Shown piece after piece: positions 1-6,000 of a stretch of DNA of 7,174 nucleotides (positions are counted from its first letter, which is position 1; every line of letters starts with the position of its first letter). The position numbers were made by a program, and so were the translations under genes. Under the pieces are notes generated by a model that was not told the DNA's origin, searched no databases, and saw only the letters and a program-made list of their open reading frames with translations. Source of the DNA: JBCCRH01 sp039208045 (GTDB lineage Bacteria > Bacteroidota > Bacteroidia > Chitinophagales > Saprospiraceae); the NCBI GenBank assembly GCA_039208045.1, contig JBCCRH010000336.1, positions 1 to 7,174 on the forward strand, read 5' to 3'.

Positions 1-106
1 ATTTTGGTTATTATGTTAATCTATTTAATGTAATAAGTATTATAATTAAATGCCCTTTTTGTATTTTTTAAAGAATTAATTTTTGATTTTGTTTTTTTTT
101 TTTTTT
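1..106. other. AT-rich gene-free leader
   Basis: This stretch is about 12% G+C by hand count, far below the rest of the window. Every frame has stops or lacks a usable start: the ATG at 13 stops after six codons and the ATG at 50 stops at 77-79. It is probably intergenic and should hold the promoter of the plus-strand gene that follows. No promoter with correct spacing, no hairpin and no RNA gene could be recognised. The abrupt change of composition at about base 107 could also mark a recombination or assembly junction. Confidence 0.6.
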
Positions 107-1108
107 GGGCGATTTAATACCGACTCTACCCTACCGACCCTGGACTTTTATGAGGCTATTCAGCTATTAGAAAAGAGATATGTTGTGGATTGTATTGTCC
201 ATATTCCAAAAGGAATTTTCTTTAATACCATCCATTTATATCCTCGTATTCAGCATTTTCCTTTTGATCAAGGTGGCACCGATTATCCTGAAACACTTTC
301 TTTTATTTACCATCAACCAAGTCGTAAGTTTTATCCCTTCCAGTTCGGAATTGACACAGAAGGCATGACTACTCCAGATATAGAAAAACACATTAAAAAG
401 AAAATTCTTCCTTTACGAAGAGAGCGATTGAAGGAATATAGAACAAACAGACCCTTCCATATTATTTCTCTTGGTGGATGGTGTGGCCCTGCTGCTGCAA
501 CGGATGGTATCCTAAGGATTAGACATGAAGCCCTTCCCTTCGATTATATCAATAGCACTATGTCGTCTGTTTTGGAAATAGCCAAAGGCAATTTGGAGGC
601 ATTTTATAGTCTGGTAGGAACATCTATACTTACACCGCATTGCGATTGGAGTTTGCCAGAGCACCGTCCTACCATGGATAGGCGGCTTAGGCGTTTTATC
701 GAAAGGTTAGAAGACCCAAAGCCTATCCTCTTTTTTAGAGGGGTTATACATGTTGATTATAAAGTGGAGTTTCAGGAGATAGATGAGTTTATCCTTTTGC
801 TAGCGCAAAAGTACGGGCGAACGAATGACCGATATGTGCTCGTTTTGCATGACCAGGGATTAGGGACGGTGAAGCTAAAGATGCTTCGAAAAAATATTAT
901 GCTGTGGGCCGCTGAAGGGACTGTCTCCTGGCGAGCTCCAGATGGCGATAATATAAATCGTAATTATTCTAAAATAGTAGAATATTGTATGCACGAATCT
1001 AGCTGGGAGATCGATGAGCAACAGCTAAAACAGGAGCACACCATAAAACAGCATCAGAGCTGGAAGAAGGAGAACAAGCAGCTTTTTCCGTCAATCCAAG
1101 TACCATAG
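83..1108 (+). CDS. DUF1796-type papain-like cysteine peptidase domain protein
   Basis: The open frame gives 341 residues from a TTG codon. Residues 123-300 resemble the DUF1796 family (putative papain-like cysteine peptidase): strand HIISLGG, then W-C134-G with the candidate nucleophilic cysteine, then an LPFDYI segment around D154, and later a strand ending in LHDQ with H256-D257. The triad is a guess; peptidase activity is not established for the family, and members often sit in glycan biosynthesis loci. Residues 9-120 look like real protein with mixed strands and a basic helix, but I do not recognise them. No signal peptide or membrane segment is evident, and residues 2-8 are an artefact-like I-L-F5 encoded by the T run. 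The start is doubtful: the alternatives are GTG at 185 and ATG at 365, the latter keeping the whole DUF1796 domain in 247 residues. The gene may be the 3' remnant of a longer one. It converges on the minus-strand operon and overlaps its last gene by 18 bases. Confidence 0.65.
   Translation: MILFFFFFGRFNTDSTLPTLDFYEAIQLLEKRYVVDCIVHIPKGIFFNTIHLYPRIQHFPFDQGGTDYPETLSFIYHQPSRKFYPFQFGIDTEGMTTPDIEKHIKKKILPLRRERLKEYRTNRPFHIISLGGWCGPAAATDGILRIRHEALPFDYINSTMSSVLEIAKGNLEAFYSLVGTSILTPHCDWSLPEHRPTMDRRLRRFIERLEDPKPILFFRGVIHVDYKVEFQEIDEFILLLAQKYGRTNDRYVLVLHDQGLGTVKLKMLRKNIMLWAAEGTVSWRAPDGDNINRNYSKIVEYCMHESSWEIDEQQLKQEHTIKQHQSWKKENKQLFPSIQVP
92..106 (+). repeat. Homopolymer tract of 15 T
   Basis: Fifteen consecutive T lie between G91 and G107. 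In the frame of the plus-strand gene they encode five phenylalanines at residues 4-8, just after the presumed TTG start. A length change that is not a multiple of three would uncouple that TTG from the downstream frame. Tracts this long slip readily during replication and are also a common site of sequencing or assembly error, so the length may vary between cells or may simply be wrong. Confidence 0.9.
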
Positions 1109-3043
1109 TCCATACTCTTTGTACCGATTCCGTTTGGCATTAAGATCAGCTGTCCAACTCACATGTACTACATAGGCATCGTCCGGTATGGCCTTAAAGT
1201 CCTTAAATCTTGGCGTAAGCAAATGGCCATTCACAAATTGTAATTCGTTGAGTACTCTATTGCGCAGTCCTTGCGCTTCAAAGTGATTCATAATCTGGTT
1301 TACCAATCCTTGTTGCCCTCGGTAGACCCAAATTTTATCGTAGTTGTCAAAAATCACTTTCCACACCTGTCTTGCTAGAGTCGTATTTCGGATATACACA
1401 AATCCGGTATTGTAGTGCAGTGGACGATCTCTGAAATTGGGCCCATCATACATAAATAGAAAGTCATAGCTTCCCAAATCAGCTATACGCTTTAAATACG
1501 AGGTCGGGTTTCTTAACCAAACCATATCGATATCCATAAATAATACATCATACCCTAACTCTAATACATCCTGTACAATTGCATTCTTCATGAACATAAA
1601 ATTCCGAAACCCTCCATGCCCAAAGCCACTGGAGGTAGACGGCATTCTACCATAAGCTCCTCTGTTGTAATAGTATTTGACTCCTACTTTAGCACAGGCT
1701 TCGCAAGCGGCCTCATCCATCGGAAAGAACAGCACCTGCTCCTTAACAGCAATGTGGTGTTTTTCACAGGCAGCTAGGAAGTTCAGGAAAAGCTCAACGA
1801 AAGGTTTGTTAAACGTACTAACTACCACTACGCCTTCCTTCAAGGACTTCAGGAGTTGACCAATTGTAGCTAGGCGTTCTTTCCGATGTTGATTAAAGGC
1901 GTCGTAGAAAGGAGCTACTGCTTGTTTCGTTTCAACTTCTAGTTCTTCTCGATCTTTGTAAAAAGATCGGAAAGTAGGCTTGATATGTGGAATCTTACGC
2001 TCTCTGCTTAGCGTTCGATGCTCTACAGCGGAAGATGGAGGAACCAGTGGGGTATAACCCAAATCATAAGCCAGCGCCTCTATAGATTGATCACAAACTA
2101 AGTATTGCTTATTCACGATAAAGGCTACATGCAATAGTTGCTTTTCGTCCAAATCAGCCGACTGTTGCACCACTTGCCCATCTTGCACGTATAGTTGATG
2201 AGCCATCGCAATATGCTGCTTAGCTTCTAAGTCTGCCTTGATCTTAGATAAATTGCACGGGTAGTGTTCTTCCTGCCCTGATGGCAGGCGTATAAGAATG
2301 CTTACTTCCTCTTTTGCTTTGGTGATCGTTGCGAAAGCAGCATCATAGGCAGCTCGATGTGGTGGATGAGCATTTCCAACATTATGAATAATAACTGGCC
2401 GATTCCCTGTATTAGGATTATAGATGTGCTCATTTGACTGAGCCACCTGCTTCAGGGTATTCCAATCATGCGTGGTGACCCAAAAAATGGCGCATTGCAG
2501 ATCAAGTTGTACAATTTGGGGCTGGTGTAGGTATAAGGTGGCCCAAATACCGATCAGTCCCTGGTCATTGGCATTTGGGAATTTTTCGTTTAGCTCAATT
2601 ATTTCGGTGAACATGGCCAATAAATCCCCTGCATAGCCCATAAAAGTTCCTGCATTAATATATCGATAGGCTGAAGGTAGTCGGTCGTATTGAGCTTTAA
2701 ATGAAGGATATTGGTATGTAAAATCTTTCTCCGCAGAAATGAGAATGCGTGTATTAAAGGCATAGAATTGCTCTAATAAAGCTGCTGTACTATCATTGAA
2801 CAATGTATCGGCACCATCCATACAAACAATAATCGTATCAACAGGAATAGTCTGTAGATATTCATGCAAAATCCAAATACGTTCCTTGTGCTCCGTATGC
2901 TTGCGCCCAATACCCAATAGTTCTATCTCTACCCCAAAAACAGCAGCGGATGCTATTAGGTTAGCACACATCTCCTCCATAGCGGTGCGAGATTCATTAA
3001 TGGCCCAGACTAGAATTTTTAGCTGTTTATGCACGTTATTCAT
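1091..3043 (-). CDS. Bifunctional glycosyltransferase: PLOD/LH3-like GT + GT77-like
   Basis: This 650-residue protein carries two GT domains. Residues 6-232 follow the GT domain of procollagen-lysine hydroxylase/glycosyltransferase LH3: a Rossmann start (ILVWAI), metal-site-like D76-G-A-D79 followed by TLF, Y128-I-N-A-G in a YRYINAGTFMGYA segment, N159-D160-Q161, LDLQCAIF, and H220-N-V-G-N (compare HGNG in LH3). The LH3 hydroxylase domain is absent. Residues 247-312 resemble a ubiquitin-like fold. Residues 403-650 follow the nucleotide-diphospho-sugar transferase (GT77) pattern: VVVVSTFN, a GYDVLF strand into D504-I-D506 with MVWLRNP, NTGF at 545-548, GQQG, and H627-V-S-W near the end. GT77 includes Dictyostelium AgtA and plant extensin arabinosyltransferases. 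No signal peptide or membrane segment is seen, so it is probably cytoplasmic. Likely role: adding successive sugars to a hydroxylated protein side chain; donor and acceptor are inferred. The ATG overlaps the upstream stop (ATGA). Confidence 0.85.
   Translation of the reverse strand: MNNVHKQLKILVWAINESRTAMEEMCANLIASAAVFGVEIELLGIGRKHTEHKERIWILHEYLQTIPVDTIIVCMDGADTLFNDSTAALLEQFYAFNTRILISAEKDFTYQYPSFKAQYDRLPSAYRYINAGTFMGYAGDLLAMFTEIIELNEKFPNANDQGLIGIWATLYLHQPQIVQLDLQCAIFWVTTHDWNTLKQVAQSNEHIYNPNTGNRPVIIHNVGNAHPPHRAAYDAAFATITKAKEEVSILIRLPSGQEEHYPCNLSKIKADLEAKQHIAMAHQLYVQDGQVVQQSADLDEKQLLHVAFIVNKQYLVCDQSIEALAYDLGYTPLVPPSSAVEHRTLSRERKIPHIKPTFRSFYKDREELEVETKQAVAPFYDAFNQHRKERLATIGQLLKSLKEGVVVVSTFNKPFVELFLNFLAACEKHHIAVKEQVLFFPMDEAACEACAKVGVKYYYNRGAYGRMPSTSSGFGHGGFRNFMFMKNAIVQDVLELGYDVLFMDIDMVWLRNPTSYLKRIADLGSYDFLFMYDGPNFRDRPLHYNTGFVYIRNTTLARQVWKVIFDNYDKIWVYRGQQGLVNQIMNHFEAQGLRNRVLNELQFVNGHLLTPRFKDFKAIPDDAYVVHVSWTADLNAKRNRYKEYGLWYLD
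2108..2305 (-). other. Ubiquitin-like (beta-grasp) segment between GT domains
   Basis: Residues 247-312 of the 650-residue protein align by eye with ubiquitin along its length. A beta hairpin (SILIRLPSGQEEHYPC) is followed by a helix IKADLEAKQHI, matching ubiquitin VKAKIQDKEGI. Then QLYVQDGQVV matches RLIFAGKQL with one extra residue, and the last strand LLHVAFIV matches TLHLVLRL. There is no terminal Gly-Gly: the chain runs on into a linker and the GT77-like domain, so conjugation is not expected. A structural or protein-binding role is more likely. The assignment rests on manual alignment only. Confidence 0.5.
3040..3043 (-). promoter_or_regulatory. ATGA stop/start overlap (translational coupling)
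   Basis: On the minus strand the TGA stop of the large upstream GT gene and the ATG of the 650-residue GT gene share the bases ATGA. No Shine-Dalgarno-like purine run precedes the ATG. This supports co-transcription and re-initiation of translation, and near-stoichiometric production of the two proteins. Confidence 0.85.
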
Positions 3044-6000
3044 TCAATGACAATATCATTTAGCCCGTTTTGTAGGTCATTGGCACGGTATATGGTTTCC
3101 CAACTGTTTTGGCGATCCAATTTCTGAATTTCAATATGATCGGTGAAATGAGTCGCTCCCTGCTTCAATATGATCCGATTAATGGATGTGGCAACATCGG
3201 TAGCAATGCCAATCCAAAAGCAATTTTCGTGGTCAGCCCTCCCTCCCCAATGTCGGTTATGCTCATTAAAGGCGTTACGGGGAGCGTATTCTTTGGTTTT
3301 ATCCGATAGCGCATAGCCAGAAGAAATAGGAGCTCCTTCTACTTCATTTGAGTTAAACATAAACTTCAAGCGCTTGACATCCCAAGCAAATTTTTTGGAG
3401 GTTTTTCGAGTCAATACCCGCCACTTCGTACCTTGGTGCGCTCCATCCGAGTGATAAAGAACAAACTGCCCTTCTCGCTTCGCTTCCAGCGTCGTGACGG
3501 TAGTCGTGCGCCATTGGCCCTCCTCATCTTCTAATTGCAAAGAGACCACCTTGGCAATATGCGCTTCCCCATGCTGTGTGATTTGTATTTTATTTGGAAT
3601 AGCTGGCTTATCCAGCTCAAAGCCAATAAAGAAGTGCGGTACGGTATGCGCTTCATTCATAGGCGTTCCTTCCCAGTAGGTAGCATCTGGCTGTAGAATA
3701 GTTGATAGTGTAGACTGGCCGTTCTCATTTCCAGCATCAAACCACTTCGTAATTTCCACACCATCGGGAAGCGTCACCTTTAAATGCTCCACCTCCCACC
3801 GATCTAGGCCACTTGTTGTTTTCCACACTAGCAGTCGCCATTTCTTTGAGGGTGCAATTTCCAGCAAAGGCCGTATAGGTACATTAGCTGCTTGATGTAT
3901 CCAGTCGGCATAAGCTCTAGCAACTGTTCCTTTCGGAAAATGGTCAAAAAGATAGGGCTGCTGCGACAGTGCCTTTACAGGATTCATCTCCACCCAATCT
4001 AACTTATCAAAATGATAGTGCTTAACCACTTGTTCTAGTCCCGCCATATGCATCACAGTGGCGGTATCATCCATCACACCCCCTGCAAAAAGAAATTTTA
4101 GCTCTGGATGAAGCACGGTCTCTTTTTCTAATAGCCACAAATTCCACAAATAAGCCCACATCCCCGCCGTCCACACTTGAATGTACTCCTTGGGCTCTTT
4201 TTCGAGCTGCAACGAGCGCATATAGCGCTCAAATAGCTGGCTAATAGCAATAGAGTCTTTGTACACCTTATCCCAATACGCTTCCGCAACTCCTTGCAAG
4301 AGATACTGGGCTCCTCCCCCCTTCTGCGTTTTTACCACTTCAACATCAATACCCACAATAGCACACATTCGATGAATCAGATCGTCTTCCGGCAAGTCCG
4401 GGCGTTCTTTTCGAATATTTTCACAACACTTATGCAGGTAGTCATACCCTATGTAGCCATCCGTGTCACTCAGAAAACAAGCATCGGGTTGAGCTTGGAA
4501 CATTTTCTGAAAGTTGGGTTTTCTCAAAAAGGCAATATCGCAATCGTGGTAGAAAATAAAATCTGCTTTCCACTCGGGCGTGTCTTTAAATGCTTTACTA
4601 ATTAGATGGGGCTGAATAGAGGGGGCATACGCTCTGCCTTCACTATTTCGATTATCGTAATACATTCGAATATCTGCTGCCGGAAATTGTACACACAGCT
4701 GGCGAAGCTCTGGGCTAGCATATCCTCTGGGCTTAGTAGAAAAAAGTGCAATACAATCCCTCATGGAAATTCCCATAGCTTTAAAATTACTGAGGTATAC
4801 CTGCGTCTGCCATACATAGTATGGCTTATCCGGATGGGCAGAAAGGAAGCGCACGCGCCTGGTAGGCGTCTCCTTCTTTGGGTGCTGCTGCGCTGCAGCA
4901 ACTACTTGGACGTTCTCAGCAGCTGGTTTTTTAAATAGTGGTACCTCATTGATGCCCGGCCGCAAATTATTTACCTCCCGAATGGTTTTCCAGTCTTCTC
5001 CATCCAGCTGAATTTGAATATCTACTTTGTCTACCCAATGGCCACGACCCTGCTTGAGAAAAATACGCTCTACCGGACTCGGGCTATCCAGCTCTAATCC
5101 AATCCAAAAATTGTGCGCTTCATCCGATCGTCCCCCCCAATGCGAGTTACTATTATCAGTAAAGGCATTTTGTACTGCATAGATGGAATGATCTCCCTGG
5201 AAAGCAGAGCCGGAGGCAATAGGGTTGCCTTGTAGCTGCTCGTTGTCAGTGAGAAACTTTAGTTGCTTAACGTCCCACGCAAATCTTGAAGAAGTAGTAG
5301 TTGCGAATAATCGCCAAGCCTTAGCCTGTTTGAATTCTTCAGGAATGGCTGGTACCCTGCTGCTGGGGTTTCTGAAGGTAATCCCTAAATAATACTCCAA
5401 CTCTTCCAAGGAGCGGATGTAAAACTGCTGGTACAACGCATCATTGACGATCTCAATAGAGTTATCCTCAATTTCATTTTCGTTGTATTCTTTATATCGT
5501 TGTCCCGTTTTATCGTCTTTAAAGTCATAATTGTGCCAAACCGTTGCTTCTGAAGTGATGCGTAAATCGTACGCTTTTAGAAAGCTCAGGAAAGTTAGCA
5601 AATCCTCTTCCCCATTAAAGCGAATATTATCGGGAAGCACTACCTCTTTTACCCATTCTCCTTTGGTGAATAGGAAGCCTGCTGCGCACCACTTATTTGC
5701 CAACACTTGACCTTTCTTCAAAGGAGCAGCATTTTCTATTTTTAAGCGATTATCCCTGGGATCATCTGTGAGAAATCTTCTGATCCTGAGTGGACTATTT
5801 CGGTTCAGCTTAAGATAATCCTCTTCTTGATCCGAAATTTTATAGGCATTGGGGTAAGTGGTAAGAATGGCCTTAGCTACATCCAAACTTTCATGCTGAT
5901 TGATCAACAGATTGTCCCAGTTCTGCTTAAACCTAGAGTGGGCATCTATTTGTAAAAAGTAATCTTCCTCTTGGTATAGCTTTCGCTTAATTTCATTTCG

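Noticed and set aside
58..85. Possible Bacteroidota-type promoter: TTTG at 58-61 and TAATTTTTG at 77-85
   Set aside because: The second element has one extra base relative to TAnnTTTG and the gap of 15 bases is shorter than usual; such T-rich matches are expected by chance in 88% AT DNA.
180..368. Plus-strand open frame of 62 codons starting at ATG 180
   Set aside because: It overlaps the longer DUF1796 frame out of phase, and its hydrophobic translation is a by-product of T-rich codons. It ends where the DUF1796 frame continues into recognisable domain sequence.
4294..4938. Two successive plus-strand open frames of 103 and 110 codons, adjacent at 4605/4606
   Set aside because: They lie antisense to the conserved DxD region of the HPAT/SerGT-like domain, show no protein-family features, and have no start signals; they are antisense shadows.
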